Assembly (NCBI RefSeq): GCF_008271465.1 | Contig: NZ_VMDU01000012.1 | Location: forward strand, 1 to 64,000 | Length of the DNA stretch: 64,000 bases | Reading direction: 5' to 3' | Source: Tabrizicola flagellatus | Lineage (GTDB): Bacteria > Pseudomonadota > Alphaproteobacteria > Rhodobacterales > Rhodobacteraceae | In this document: positions 42,811 through 54,900 of the stretch, one piece after another | Layout: the number at the start of each line of letters is the position of its first letter | Numbering within the stretch: position 1 is the first letter of the stretch | Translations under genes and position numbers: made by a program | The notes under the pieces: generated by a model | What the model was told of the DNA's origin: nothing | Databases searched by the model: none | What the model saw: only the letters and a program-made list of their open reading frames with translations

Positions 42811-42839
42811 GAAAAAGGGCCGCCCCGAAGGACGGCCCT
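42811..42839 (-). terminator. Rho-independent terminator after tuf2
   Basis: A 10-bp stem with one mismatch, AGGGCCGCCC (42816-42825) with GGACGGCCCT (42830-42839), a 4-nt loop, and TTTTT on the minus strand just beyond. It lies 41 nt past the tuf2 stop, with a REP palindrome (42851-42868) between. Confidence 0.85.
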
Positions 42840-42850
42840 GTCCAGAGGAC

Positions 42851-42872
42851 GGTGCGCTGTAGCGCACCCTAC
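42851..42872. repeat. CTAC-flanked REP palindrome after tuf2
   Basis: GGTGCGCT-GT-AGCGCACC (42851-42868) followed by CTAC one base on. The arms are identical to those at 2799 and 12640. Confidence 0.7.
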
Positions 42873-42879
42873 GCTGTCA

Positions 42880-44055
42880 TCAGGCGATGATCTTCGACAC
42901 CACGCCGGCGCCGACGGTGCGGCCGCCTTCGCGGATGGCGAAGCGCAGCTTCTCTTCCATCGCGATCGGGGCGATCAGCTCGACCTCGAACTTCAGGTTG
43001 TCGCCCGGCATCACCATCTCGGTGCCTTCCGGCAGCTTCACCGTGCCCGTCACGTCGGTCGTGCGGAAGTAGAACTGCGGACGGTAGTTCGCGAAGAACG
43101 GCGTGTGGCGGCCGCCTTCCTCCTTGGTCAGGATGTAGGCCTCGGCCTCGAACTTGGTGTGCGGCTTGACCGAGCCGGGCTTGCACAGCACCTGGCCGCG
43201 CTCAACCCCGTCACGGTCGATCCCGCGCAGGAGCGCGCCGATGTTGTCGCCCGCCTCGCCGCGATCCAGCAGCTTGCGGAACATCTCGACGCCGGTGCAG
43301 ACCGACTTCTTGGTGTCGCGGATGCCCACGATTTCCACTTCGTCGCCGACGTTGATCACGCCGCGCTCCACCCGGCCGGTCACCACGGTGCCGCGGCCCG
43401 AGATCGAGAACACGTCCTCGATCGGCATCAGGAAGGGCTGGTCAACCGCACGCGCCGGGGTCGGGATGTACTCGTCCACCGCCTTCATCAGCGCGCGGAT
43501 CGACTGCTCGCCGATCTCGGGGCTCTCGCCGATCATCGCCTGGTGGGCCGAGCCCTTGATGATCGGGATCTCGTCGCCCGGATATTCGTAGGACGACAGA
43601 AGCTCGCGCACTTCCATCTCCACCAGCTCCAGGAGTTCCTCGTCGTCCACGAGGTCCACCTTGTTCATGTAGACGACCATGTAGGGGATGCCTACCTGGC
43701 GGCCGAGCAGGATGTGCTCGCGCGTCTGCGGCATCGGGCCGTCCGAGGCGGCCACGACCAGGATCGCGCCGTCCATCTGCGCCGCACCCGTGATCATGTT
43801 CTTCACATAGTCGGCGTGGCCGGGGCAGTCCACGTGCGCGTAGTGACGCTTCTCCGTCTCGTATTCCACATGCGCGGTCGAGATCGTGATCCCGCGCGCC
43901 CGCTCTTCCGGCGCGCCGTCGATCTGGTCATAGGCCTTGAATTCGCCGAAATACTTCGTGATCGCCGCCGTCAGCGTCGTCTTGCCATGGTCAACGTGAC
44001 CGATGGTCCCGATGTTCACGTGCGGTTTCGTCCGTTCAAACTTTGCCTTCGCCAT
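42880..44055 (-). CDS. tuf: Elongation factor Tu, copy 2
   Basis: A 391-residue EF-Tu with the same amino-acid sequence as copy 1 (19263-20438). By eye the coding DNA differs only at three silent positions in the last eight codons, while upstream and downstream DNA is unrelated. It is a single-gene unit with its own promoter candidate (44115-44143) and terminator (42811-42839). Confidence 0.99.
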   Translation of the reverse strand: MAKAKFERTKPHVNIGTIGHVDHGKTTLTAAITKYFGEFKAYDQIDGAPEERARGITISTAHVEYETEKRHYAHVDCPGHADYVKNMITGAAQMDGAILVVAASDGPMPQTREHILLGRQVGIPYMVVYMNKVDLVDDEELLELVEMEVRELLSSYEYPGDEIPIIKGSAHQAMIGESPEIGEQSIRALMKAVDEYIPTPARAVDQPFLMPIEDVFSISGRGTVVTGRVERGVINVGDEVEIVGIRDTKKSVCTGVEMFRKLLDRGEAGDNIGALLRGIDRDGVERGQVLCKPGSVKPHTKFEAEAYILTKEEGGRHTPFFANYRPQFYFRTTDVTGTVKLPEGTEMVMPGDNLKFEVELIAPIAMEEKLRFAIREGGRTVGAGVVSKIIA

Positions 44056-44114
44056 CGCGCTTTCCGCCCTTGTCCAGATCAGGCCCGCGGCGGGCCCAAG
44101 ATTACACGCGCGGC

Positions 44115-44143
44115 GACTTAGCCCGCGTGCGCAGGAAATTCAA
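44115..44143 (-). promoter_or_regulatory. Promoter candidate for tuf2
   Basis: On the minus strand, TTGAAT (44138-44143), a 17-bp spacer and TAAGTC (44115-44120), about 60 nt upstream of tuf2 and divergent from the P450 promoter. Confidence 0.6.
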
Positions 44144-44185
44144 GCCTGATCGGCCGGGGCCGCCGGGTGCGGCAGCGGCACGCTT

Positions 44186-44213
44186 TGCCACCGCCCCGGC
44201 CTGCCCTATCTTC
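44186..44213 (+). promoter_or_regulatory. Promoter candidate for the cytochrome P450 gene
   Basis: TTGCCA (44186-44191), a 16-bp spacer and TATCTT (44208-44213). The -10 ends only 8 nt before the ATG and there is no ribosome site, so the transcript may be leaderless. Confidence 0.5.
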
Positions 44214-44221
44214 ACGGCATC

Positions 44222-45580
44222 ATGCTCGACACGCCCGCCTCCCTGCCCGCCCGTGTGGCGCTTCACACCGAACCCATGGGGGTCTGGGCGAGCTTCCGCG
44301 CAGCCCAGCGCAACGTGCTGGAACTGATCCCCGAGATCGCGACCCGGGTGCCGATCCTGTCGGGCCGGACCGGCAAGCGCTGGCACATGCTCATGGACCC
44401 GGAGGGGCTGAAGCGGGTGCTGCGCGACCGCGTCGAGGACTATCCGAAATCGGTCGTCACGAAGCTGATCCTGGAGCCCGCGATCGGCGACAGCCTGTTC
44501 GTCGCGGAAGGCGCGCAATGGATGTGGCAGCGCCGGACGGCCGCGCCGGTTTTTTCCCACCGCAACGTCACGGCGCTGGGTCCGGTGATGACCGCGGCGG
44601 CGGAAAGGTCGGTCGCGCGGCTGGAACGCGCCGTGGGCCGGGCGGCGGACCTCTTCGACGAGATGGTGACGGCAACCTTCGAGGTGATCGCGGATGTCAC
44701 CTTCTCGGACGGCTCGGGCTTCGACCGGGGCGCGGTCCATGCCGCCATCGAGCAATACATCGCCGAGACCGCGAAGGTCTCGCTTCTCGACATCCTCGGC
44801 GCGCCGCCCTGGGTGCCCCGGCCGAACCGCCTGTTTACCGGCAGCGCGATGCGCGACACCAAGCGCCTGGCCGACCGGGCGATCGAGGCGCGGAAGGCCG
44901 AGGGCGGGAAGACGCCGCCGGACCTCCTCGACCTGTTGATGGCCGGGTCCGACCCCGAAAGCGGGCGGCAGATGACCACGTCGGAACTGCGCGACAACCT
45001 CCTGACCTTCATCGTCGCGGGGCACGAGACGACGGCGCTGACCCTGGCCTGGGCGCTCTATCTCTGTGCCTTCGACCAGGACGTGCAGACCGCCGCCCGG
45101 GCCGAGGCGCAGGCGGCCCTGGGCGACCGGGCGGCGACGGTGGCCGACCTCGCGTCCCTGCCCCTGACCCGCCGGATCGTGGACGAGGCCTTGCGGATGT
45201 ATCCCCCCGCCGCCTTCCTGTCTCGCACCGCGATGGCCGCCGACACCCTCTGCGGCCGCGAGGTCCGCCCCGGCGACACGGTGATCCTGCCGATCTACGC
45301 GCTGCACCGGCACCGGCTGCTTTGGGAGGACCCCGACGCCTTCCGCCCCGACCGTTTCGCCGACCCCAAGGCCGTGCCGCGCTTTCAATACCTGCCCTTC
45401 GGCGACGGCCCCCGCATCTGCATCGGCGCGTCGTTCGCGCTGCAAGAGGCGGTGATCGTGCTGGCGACACTCCTCGCCCGCTTCCGTTTCTCCCCCATCC
45501 CGGGGAAGGAGCCGAAGCCGGTGATGATCCTGACCCTGCGGCCGCAGGGCGGGGTCTGGCTGAAGCTGGAGCGGGCCTGA
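44222..45580 (+). CDS. Cytochrome P450
   Basis: A 452-residue soluble heme monooxygenase. The I-helix oxygen-activation motif AGHETTALTLAW, the K-helix ExxR in DEALRMYPP, and the heme-ligand loop FGDGPRICIG with the proximal cysteine are all intact. The substrate is unknown; the sequence layout is like bacterial P450s acting on hydrophobic substrates such as fatty acids or terpenes. No ferredoxin or ferredoxin-reductase gene is adjacent, so electrons must come from partners elsewhere. No Shine-Dalgarno precedes the ATG. Confidence 0.95.
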   Translation: MLDTPASLPARVALHTEPMGVWASFRAAQRNVLELIPEIATRVPILSGRTGKRWHMLMDPEGLKRVLRDRVEDYPKSVVTKLILEPAIGDSLFVAEGAQWMWQRRTAAPVFSHRNVTALGPVMTAAAERSVARLERAVGRAADLFDEMVTATFEVIADVTFSDGSGFDRGAVHAAIEQYIAETAKVSLLDILGAPPWVPRPNRLFTGSAMRDTKRLADRAIEARKAEGGKTPPDLLDLLMAGSDPESGRQMTTSELRDNLLTFIVAGHETTALTLAWALYLCAFDQDVQTAARAEAQAALGDRAATVADLASLPLTRRIVDEALRMYPPAAFLSRTAMAADTLCGREVRPGDTVILPIYALHRHRLLWEDPDAFRPDRFADPKAVPRFQYLPFGDGPRICIGASFALQEAVIVLATLLARFRFSPIPGKEPKPVMILTLRPQGGVWLKLERA

Positions 45581-45638
45581 AGCGCAAGTTCCCTGCGTGC
45601 GGTTGCCCTGCCATCTGCGGTCTGGCCCGACTGGACCA

Positions 45639-45659
45639 TATTTCCGATTGTTTCAATCA
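45639..45659 (+). promoter_or_regulatory. Iron-Rhodo-box-like operator, upstream copy
   Basis: A 21-nt site TATTTCCGA...TCAATCA containing CGA-N9-TCA (45645-45659) and the dyad GATTG-TTT-CAATC. The Iron-Rhodo-box of Rhodobacterales iron-regulated genes is TGA-N9-TCA, so this is one base off. It lies upstream of the -35 and matches the second copy at 17 of 21 positions. Confidence 0.6.
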
Positions 45660-45665
45660 ACATTA

Positions 45666-45695
45666 TTGACTCCACGAGACATGCGGCGCTATTTC
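45666..45695 (+). promoter_or_regulatory. Promoter candidate for the iron-linked pair
   Basis: TTGACT (45666-45671) and TATTTC (45690-45695) with an 18-bp spacer (or CTATTT with 17). The -10 overlaps the second operator-like site. Confidence 0.55.
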
Positions 45696-45710
45696 CGACT
45701 TTATCAGTCA
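45690..45710 (+). promoter_or_regulatory. Iron-Rhodo-box-like operator, downstream copy
   Basis: A 21-nt site TATTTCCGA...TCAGTCA with CGA-N9-TCA (45696-45710) and the dyad GACT-N5-AGTC. It begins exactly 51 nt, about five helical turns, after the start of the upstream copy and covers the -10. That placement suits a repressor. Confidence 0.6.
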
Positions 45711-45729
45711 TCTTTTCAGGAGTCTCTTC

Positions 45730-46578
45730 ATGACCTTCCCTCCCTCGATGCCTCGCCCGACCCGGCCCCGGCCCGTCGCGCCACGGCTCTGGACGGGCAT
45801 CGCCGCCGGCAGCGCCATCGCCCTTGCGACGGCTCCGGCTCTTGCACAGGGGCTTGTCGCACCGCCGGCGACGCCGGAGAAGGCAGCGCCCGGCATGGTC
45901 TGGCTGGCCCAGGCCGAAGGCGGAGAAGGGGGCGAGGCCGGTGCGATCGCCGGGGCCGACGCGAACGTGGCCTATCTGGCGCAGCTGGCGATCGTGGAAG
46001 GCCACCTGGTCGCGGCCCTGGACCTCTACCGCAAGGGCATGGTGGACGAGGCGGTCGGCCTGTCCTGGCATCCCGAGGCCGAGATGATGGAGGAGGTTCG
46101 CGCCAATCTCGCCGCGCGGGGCGTGCCGGATGTAACCCCGGCGATGGCGGCCTTCTCGGCTGCGATGGAAGCGAAGGCTCCGCTCGCCGAGGTCGAAACC
46201 GCCCTGGCGGCGGTCCAGACCGCATTCGCGACAGCGGCGGCCGCCGGACCCGACGACTTGCGCGCTCGGGCCGATGCGCTTGCGCTGCTGGTCCGCGCCG
46301 CCGCGCATGAGTATGACGAAAGCATCGAGAACACGAGGGTCACGGATCCCTACGCCTATCACGAAGCCGCAGCCTTCGTTATGGTCGCTCGCCGGCAGGC
46401 CGAAGCCCTGGCGACTGATCCGGCTGCTGCGGCGCAGGCGAGCAAGGCTCTGGCCGCCCTGCAGGACGCAGGCGAAGCCTTCGGCGACCTGTCCGCCCCG
46501 ACGCTCGAGGCCCGGGATCCGGCAATCCTGCTCGCCGTAGCCGCCAGGGTGGAACTGGCCCTTTCCTCGGTGCGATAG
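45730..46578 (+). CDS. Secreted protein of unknown function, likely iron-regulated
   Basis: A 282-residue protein I cannot assign to a family. After a basic N-terminus it has a Sec signal core (TGIAAGSAIALATAPALAQG), so it is probably periplasmic. A glycine/glutamate motif AEGGEGGEAG follows near residues 62-71, and the rest is alanine-rich and helical with regularly spaced acidic residues. CAGGAG lies 7 nt before the ATG. It sits 3 nt upstream of a PiuC-type hydroxylase gene and behind two Iron-Rhodo-box-like sites. A role in iron uptake or handling is therefore inferred from context only. Confidence 0.75.
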   Translation: MTFPPSMPRPTRPRPVAPRLWTGIAAGSAIALATAPALAQGLVAPPATPEKAAPGMVWLAQAEGGEGGEAGAIAGADANVAYLAQLAIVEGHLVAALDLYRKGMVDEAVGLSWHPEAEMMEEVRANLAARGVPDVTPAMAAFSAAMEAKAPLAEVETALAAVQTAFATAAAAGPDDLRARADALALLVRAAAHEYDESIENTRVTDPYAYHEAAAFVMVARRQAEALATDPAAAAQASKALAALQDAGEAFGDLSAPTLEARDPAILLAVAARVELALSSVR

Positions 46579-46581
46579 GCC

Positions 46582-47241
46582 ATGATGCTGGTGATCCAGG
46601 GGCTGATCCCGCCGGCCGAGGCGGCAGTCCTGCGCGAGGCGGCGCGCGAGCTTGACTTTGCCGACGGAAAGGCCACGGCCGGCCGCTTTGCGCGCGAGGT
46701 CAAGGCCAATGATCAGGCCGCCCCCTCGCCCGAGCGGGAGGCGATCTTTGCCCGGGTCGAGCGGGCCCTGCGGGAGAACGGCCTGTTCCGCTCGGCGGCC
46801 CGGCCGCGCGCGATCAGTCCGCTGATCCTGTCGCGCTACCGCGAGGGCCAGACCTACGGGCTGCACGTCGATGATGCGGTGATGGGGGGGCTGCGGACCG
46901 ACCTTTCCTTCACGTTGTTCCTGTGCGATCCGGCAAGCTACGTCGGCGGCGCCCTCGTCATCGAGGACACGCTGGAGACGCGCGCGATCCGGCCAGGGGC
47001 CGGCGATCTGATCCTCTATCCCTCGACCACGCTGCATCGGGTCGAGCCGGTGACGCGGGGCGAACGTTTGGCGGTGGTGGGCTGGGTGCAAAGCCAGATC
47101 CGCCGGGCTGACCAGCGCGAGATCCTGTTCGACCTGGATCAGGCGGTCGAGGCCGCCCATGCCCGGGAGGGCAAGAGCGGGCAGTTCGACCGGCTGGCCA
47201 AGACCCGGGCCAATCTCATCCGGATGTGGGCAGAGACCTGA
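46582..47241 (+). CDS. piuC: PiuC/YbiX-type Fe(II)/2-oxoglutarate-dependent hydroxylase
   Basis: A 219-residue PKHD-type hydroxylase. The iron ligands are readable as His95, Asp97 (LHVDDA) and His152 (LHRVEPVTRGERL), with Arg162 for 2-oxoglutarate. The family is typically iron-regulated and found beside TonB-dependent siderophore receptors; its substrate is not firmly known. It starts 3 nt after the secreted protein's stop, so the two are coupled. It converges on parC with only 3 nt between stop codons. Confidence 0.92.
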   Translation: MMLVIQGLIPPAEAAVLREAARELDFADGKATAGRFAREVKANDQAAPSPEREAIFARVERALRENGLFRSAARPRAISPLILSRYREGQTYGLHVDDAVMGGLRTDLSFTLFLCDPASYVGGALVIEDTLETRAIRPGAGDLILYPSTTLHRVEPVTRGERLAVVGWVQSQIRRADQREILFDLDQAVEAAHAREGKSGQFDRLAKTRANLIRMWAET

Positions 47242-47244
47242 GCC

Positions 47245-49560
<2,316 letters not shown>

Positions 49561-49701
49561 GGATGTTGTGTAGGCAAAAGCGGCTCTCTGGTCCAGATGA
49601 ACAATGCGGCGAAGGGGGACCGTCGCGGCTGTCGTGCATTTTTCCTCCACGCGAACGTTAGGTCTGTGCTATGAGACGGCCACGAACCGAACGGATTCCA
49701 G

Positions 49702-50322
49702 ATGCTGCGCCTGACGTTGATATTGTGTGCGGGGCTCTATGCGGCCCTGATGATTGCCGGTGAAGACAGGGGCCAGCTGCGGCCCGGGCTTGCCGCTGCG
49801 GCGGCACGGATGGCCGCTGCCGATGGGGTCAGCGGGTCCGAATCGGGGCCATCAGCCTCGCCGGCAGAGACTCTGACCGTGGTGTCAGCCGAGCCGGTCG
49901 CAAAGACAGAGCCGCAGGCATCTGCCGCACCCGTGGTGGCCCGCGCCGAACCCAGGCCCGCTGCCCCCGCCCCCTATGTGGAACCGGCCCGCGAAGTCGT
50001 GACCCGGCTGGAAGAACCCATCTTTTCGCTGGCCTCGCTCGGCAACGAGGCCGTCCCCGCGGCGGCCGACGCGCAACCGGCAGCCGAAGCCGCGCCCGAA
50101 GTCGCCGACGGCGGCATGGGCACGATCTGGTATGTCGTGGCCAATTCCGTGAACGTCCGCGCCGAACCCTCCACCGAGGCCGACATCCTCGGCCGGCTCG
50201 GTTCCGGCGAGGCCGCGCTTCTGGTGCAGCAGGTCGATGCCGACTGGGCGCGCATCGTGATCCAGGGCGACGGGGTGGAAGGCTACGTCGCCATGCGCTA
50301 CCTCAGCCCCGAGGCTCCGTAA
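49702..50322 (+). CDS. Exported SH3-domain protein
   Basis: A 206-residue protein with a hydrophobic N-terminus (LTLILCAGLYAALMIAG) acting as signal or anchor, a long alanine/proline-rich linker (about 30-135) and a C-terminal bacterial SH3 domain (WYVVANSVNVRAEPSTEADI to YVAMRYL). Such domains bind peptidoglycan or periplasmic proteins. It is divergent from parC and lies 26 nt upstream of the SDR gene on the same strand. Confidence 0.85.
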   Translation: MLRLTLILCAGLYAALMIAGEDRGQLRPGLAAAAARMAAADGVSGSESGPSASPAETLTVVSAEPVAKTEPQASAAPVVARAEPRPAAPAPYVEPAREVVTRLEEPIFSLASLGNEAVPAAADAQPAAEAAPEVADGGMGTIWYVVANSVNVRAEPSTEADILGRLGSGEAALLVQQVDADWARIVIQGDGVEGYVAMRYLSPEAP

Positions 50323-50348
50323 CGGGGCCAGCCCCCGCAGGAGTCCCG

Positions 50349-51179
50349 ATGCCACAGCGTTCCGTCCTGATCACCGGCTGTTCGTCGGGCATCGGCCTTG
50401 ACGCCGCCCGCAGCCTGAATGCCCGCGGCTGGCGCGTGTTCGCGACCTGCCGGCAACAGGCCGACTGCGACCGCCTGATGGCCGAGGGGCTGGAAAGCTT
50501 CCGCCTCGACCTCGCCGACGAGGACAGCATCGCCGCCGCCGTGACCGAGGTCGTCGCGCGCACGGGCGGCAGGCTGGACGCGCTTTACAACAACGGTGCC
50601 TTCGCCTGCCCCGGCGCGGTCGAGGACATCCCCCGCGGCGCCCTGCGCGAGATCTTCGAGACCAACCTCTTCGGCACCCACGACCTGACCCGCCGGGTGA
50701 TCCCGCTTATGCGCGCGCAAGGGCACGGCCGGATCGTCAACTGCTCTTCCGTCCTCGGCCTGGTCGGGGCCACCTGGCGGGGGGCCTATGTCTCGACCAA
50801 GTTCGCGCTGGAGGGGCTGACGGATGTCCTGCGGCTGGAAATGCGCGGCACCGGGATCGAGGTGATCCTGATCGAACCCGGCCCCATAGCGACGAAGATC
50901 CGCGAAAACGCCGTGCCGCATTTCGAACGCTGGATCGACTGGGAACAGTCCGCCCGGCGCGACCAGTATGCAGCCTTGCGCGGGCGGCTCTATGACAGGA
51001 AGACGAAGAAGGACGCCTTCGAGCTTGGCCCCGAGGCGGTGACCGCCAAGCTGATCCATGCGCTGGAAAGCCCCCGGCCCCGCGCGCGCTACTACGTCAC
51101 GACGCCGACCCATATCGCCGGCTTCCTGCGGCGGATCCTGCCGACCCGCCTCCTGGACCGCGCCATCGCGAAGGGTTAA
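50349..51179 (+). CDS. Short-chain dehydrogenase/reductase
   Basis: A 276-residue NAD(P)-dependent oxidoreductase of the classical SDR type. The cofactor motif TGCSSGIG (9-16), the NNGA-like YNNGAFA and the catalytic Ser with YVSTK (in VNCSSVLG and GAYVSTKFALEG) are intact. The substrate is unknown. The stop overlaps the end of the convergent TerB-like gene by four bases. Confidence 0.93.
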   Translation: MPQRSVLITGCSSGIGLDAARSLNARGWRVFATCRQQADCDRLMAEGLESFRLDLADEDSIAAAVTEVVARTGGRLDALYNNGAFACPGAVEDIPRGALREIFETNLFGTHDLTRRVIPLMRAQGHGRIVNCSSVLGLVGATWRGAYVSTKFALEGLTDVLRLEMRGTGIEVILIEPGPIATKIRENAVPHFERWIDWEQSARRDQYAALRGRLYDRKTKKDAFELGPEAVTAKLIHALESPRPRARYYVTTPTHIAGFLRRILPTRLLDRAIAKG

Positions 51180-51865
51180 AGCCGCGCCGCCTCGCTGTGC
51201 AGACGCTCGACCAGACCAGCGTCCAGCTTCAGCGCCGAAGCCAGCTGATTCAGGTAGGCCTTCTCCGCCTCGGTATCCGGGTCCACCGCCAGCAGCGAGA
51301 CCGCGTAAAGCTGAACCGCTTCGGCCTCGGAGTTCGCCAGCGCCGCAATCCGCGCGGCATCGAGCGGCGCGTCCAGTTCGGCCGCGATCAGCGCCGCGGC
51401 CTCGTCGCCAAGGCCAAGGTTGCCCAGCTGCCCGTCGATCCGCGCGCGCTCATCCGGTGTGACATGGCCATCGGCCTTGGCCGCCGAGACCATCGCCTGC
51501 AACAGGTGCGTCGCCAACTCGTCCGCCGCCGCCGGATCCGAGGGCAGGAACTCGGTGCCCTCGGGGCTCGGCAGCGTCGCCGCCCCCCCGCCCGAGCGCC
51601 CGGCCTTCCAGTCCTCGTAGGCCTTGTAGGCCAGCCCGCCGATCGCCGCCATGCCGCCGATCTTCAGCGAGGTGCCCAGGATGCGCCGCCCGCCGCTGGT
51701 CAGGATCAGCCCCAGAAGGCCGCCGGCAATCGCGCCCTTGCCAAGGGCAGACTGGTTGTTCCAGGTCTCTTTCGCCTTGTCGGTCAGACCCTTGGCCCCC
51801 TGGCCTCCGGTCAGCTGGTTCAGCCCGCCCATCAGGTCGTCCAGCAGGGATTTCGCGTTCAGCAT
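51176..51865 (-). CDS. DUF533/YebE-type TerB-like protein
   Basis: A 229-residue inner-membrane-associated protein. The N-terminal part has two glycine-rich hydrophobic segments (GKGAIAGGLLGLILTSGG and LKIGGMAAIGGLAY). The C-terminal half (about 115-225) resembles the helical TerB/DUF533 fold with an acidic loop (AKADGHVTPDERARIDGQL). Function unknown; E. coli YebE is envelope-stress regulated. GAGGAGG lies about 5 nt before the ATG at 51865; an upstream frame is rejected. Confidence 0.85.
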   Translation of the reverse strand: MLNAKSLLDDLMGGLNQLTGGQGAKGLTDKAKETWNNQSALGKGAIAGGLLGLILTSGGRRILGTSLKIGGMAAIGGLAYKAYEDWKAGRSGGGAATLPSPEGTEFLPSDPAAADELATHLLQAMVSAAKADGHVTPDERARIDGQLGNLGLGDEAAALIAAELDAPLDAARIAALANSEAEAVQLYAVSLLAVDPDTEAEKAYLNQLASALKLDAGLVERLHSEAARL

Positions 51866-51950
51866 CGGGGCCTCCTCGGGTTGCCGCACCCAATATGGGA
51901 AGCCGACTGCAACAGGGCAATGACGGCCCGCGATCCCGGCCAACCGCCGC

Positions 51951-54900
51951 CTATGCCTTGCCCCAGCCGCCACCGCCGGGGGTGCGCATCTCGAACAGCG
52001 CGCCCGCGGGCAGGTCGCGCTCGTCATTGCCCTCCAGCCGCTCGATCCGTCCGTCCGGCCAATGCACCAGGTTCTCGCCCACCGCGCCCGGACCACCGCC
52101 GTCCACACCGAAGGGCGCGACCTTCCGGCTGCCGCAGAGCGTCGTGACCGTCACCGGCTCGAGGAACCGCAGACGCCGCACCGCGCCGTTGCCCCCCGGC
52201 CAGCGCCCTGCCCCGCCCGAGCCATGCCGGATCCCGAACGCCTCCAGCCGGACGGGGAACCGCTTCTCCAGCACTTCCGGGTCGGTCATCCGGGTGTTGG
52301 TCATGTGGCTTTGCACCGCGTCGCAACCGGCAAAGCCGGGCCCCGCCCCGGTGCCGCCGGCGATGGTCTCGTAGTTCTGGAAACGGGCGTTGCCCCAGAT
52401 GAAGTTGTTCATCGTCCCCTGCGCGGCCGCCACGACACCCAGCGCGCCGTAAAGCGCGTTGCAGGCCGACTGGCTGATCTCGGTATTCCCCGCGATCACC
52501 GCCGCCGGCGCGCGCGGGTTCAACAGCGTTCCTTCCGGCACCACGATCTCCAGCGGCTTCAGGCAACCCTCGTTCAGAGGGATGGGCTTGCCGACCAGCG
52601 TGCGGAAGACGTAAAGGACGACCGCCCGCGTCACCGCCTGCGGGGCGTTGTAGTTGCCCGGATGCTGCGCGCTGGTGCCGGTGAAATCGATTTTCGCCGA
52701 TCGCACGGCCCGGTCCACCGTCACCCGCACCACGATCTCGGCGCCGATGTCGAGGGGCATGCGGAAGGCCCCGTCCGACAGCCGGTCGATCACCGCGCGC
52801 ACGCATTCCTCGGCATTCCGCTGCACATGGCCCATGTAGGCCGTCACCACGTCGGCCCCATGCTGCGCCACCACGCGCATCAGTTCCCGCCGCCCGGTCT
52901 CGTTCGCCGCGACCTGCGCCTTGAGGTCCGCCATGTTCTGATCCGGCGACCGGCAGGGCCAGCGGCCCGAGCCCAGAAGCGCCCGCGTCTCGTCCTCGGC
53001 CAGCCTGCCCTCCCGCACCAGGTGGAAGAGGTCGATGACCACCCCCTCCTCCTCGATCGTGCGGCTGTCGGGCGGGCCCGAGCCCGGCGTCCGCCCGCCG
53101 ATGTCGGCATGATGCCCGCGCGAGCCCAGCCAGAAGGCCGGCCGCCCGTCCACGAAGACCGGCGTGATGACGGTCACATCCGGCAGATGCGTGCCCCCGT
53201 TCCAGGGCGAGTTCAGCATCCAGGCATCGCCCTCCCGCGCCGTGGCGCCGACCGCCGCGATGACGGTCTTGACCGCATGGCTCATCGACCCAAGATGCAC
53301 CGGCACATGCGGCGCATTGGCCACAAGATCCCCGGCCGCATCGAAGATCGCGCAGGAAAAGTCCAGCCTTTCCTTGATGTTGACCGACCAGGCCGTGTTG
53401 GCCAGCGTCGCGCCCATCTGGTCGGCGACCGACATGAACAGGTTGTTGAACAGTTCCAGCCGCACCGGATCGACCGCCGTGCCCGCCGCCGCCTCCCGCG
53501 ACAACTCGGCCACCCGGCGCAGGATCAGGTTGGCACTTGCATCCACCGTCGCCTCCCAGCCCGGCTCGACGATCACCGTCCCCGTCGCCTCGGCAATCAC
53601 CGCCGGCCCCGCGATCCGCGTCGCCGTCCCGCAATCCTCGCGGCGGTAGAGCGGCACCTCCTGCCAGCGCCCGCCGGCCCAGAGGCGCAGTTGCCCAGCC
53701 GGCTGGCCCGCGCCCGGACCGGGGGCCAGGACCGGCAGGTCCGCCCCGCCGCCTTCCGCCTCGGCCGCCAGCATCTCGAACCACAGCGCCCGTTCGGGAG
53801 AGGTGAACCCGAACCGCGCGCGATGCGCCGCGGCGAAGGCCTCGGCCATGGCCTCCGCCTCGCCGAAGGGCACCGCCAGCGACTGGTGCTGCCCCTCGTA
53901 GCGCAGATGCGCCGTCAGCGTCAGTCGCGGCCCCGCCACGCCCTGGGCGACCAGCGCCGCGGTCGCCTCCTCCGCCAACGCCGCCATCCTGTCGCGGGCC
54001 GTGTCCACCGCCGACAGGGGCGCATCGAACTGCGCCTCTCGCAAGCTTCGCAGCTCGGCCAGGCCCATGCCGAAGGCCGACAGAACCCCAGCCTGGGGAT
54101 GGATGAAAACTGTTTTCATGCCAAGCGCGTCCGCAACCCCGCAGGCATGCTGTCCACCCGCGCCGCCAAAGCATTGCAGGGCATATCCGGTCACGTCATG
54201 CCCGCGCTGGACACTGATCTTCTTGATCGCATTGGCCATGTTGTCGATGGCGATGCGCAGGAAGCCCTCCGCGATCGCCTCGGGCCGCGCGCTCTGGCCG
54301 GTCGCCCGAGCGACCTCCCCGGCCAGGGCCGCGAAGGCACGCCGCACCGCTTCGGCGTCCAGCGGCTGGTCGCCCGAGGGGCCGAAGACCGCCGGGAAAT
54401 GCGCGGGCGAAATTCGACCCAGCATCACGTTGCAATCTGTGATCGTCAGCGGCCCGCCCCGGCGATAGGACACCGGGCCGGGATTGGCCCCGGCGCTTTC
54501 CGGGCCGACCTGGAACCGCCCGTCGCGGAAGGAACAGATCGACCCGCCCCCCGCCGCAACCGTGTGGATGTCCATCATCGGCGCACGCATACGGACGCCC
54601 GCGACCTCGGTTTCGAACGACCGTTCGTATTGCCCGGCATAATGGCTGACATCGGTCGAGGTGCCGCCCATGTCGAAGCCGATCAGCCGGTCGAACCCCG
54701 CCGCCTCGGCCGTGCGCACCATGCCGACGATACCGCCCGCCGGGCCGGACAGGATCGCGTCCTTGCCCTGAAAGCGCCCGGCCTCGGTCAGCCCGCCGTT
54801 CGACTGCATGAACAGAAGCCGCCGCGTCGCCCGGCCCATGTCCAGCGCGCCCTCGACCTGCGCCACATAGCGCCGCAGGATCGGCGAGAGATAGGCATCG

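Noticed and set aside
41905-44121. A plus-strand frame covering the VOC, RHH and tuf2 genes, recurring almost identically over tuf1
   Set aside because: The recurrence only reflects the duplicated tuf DNA; the frame is antisense to real genes.
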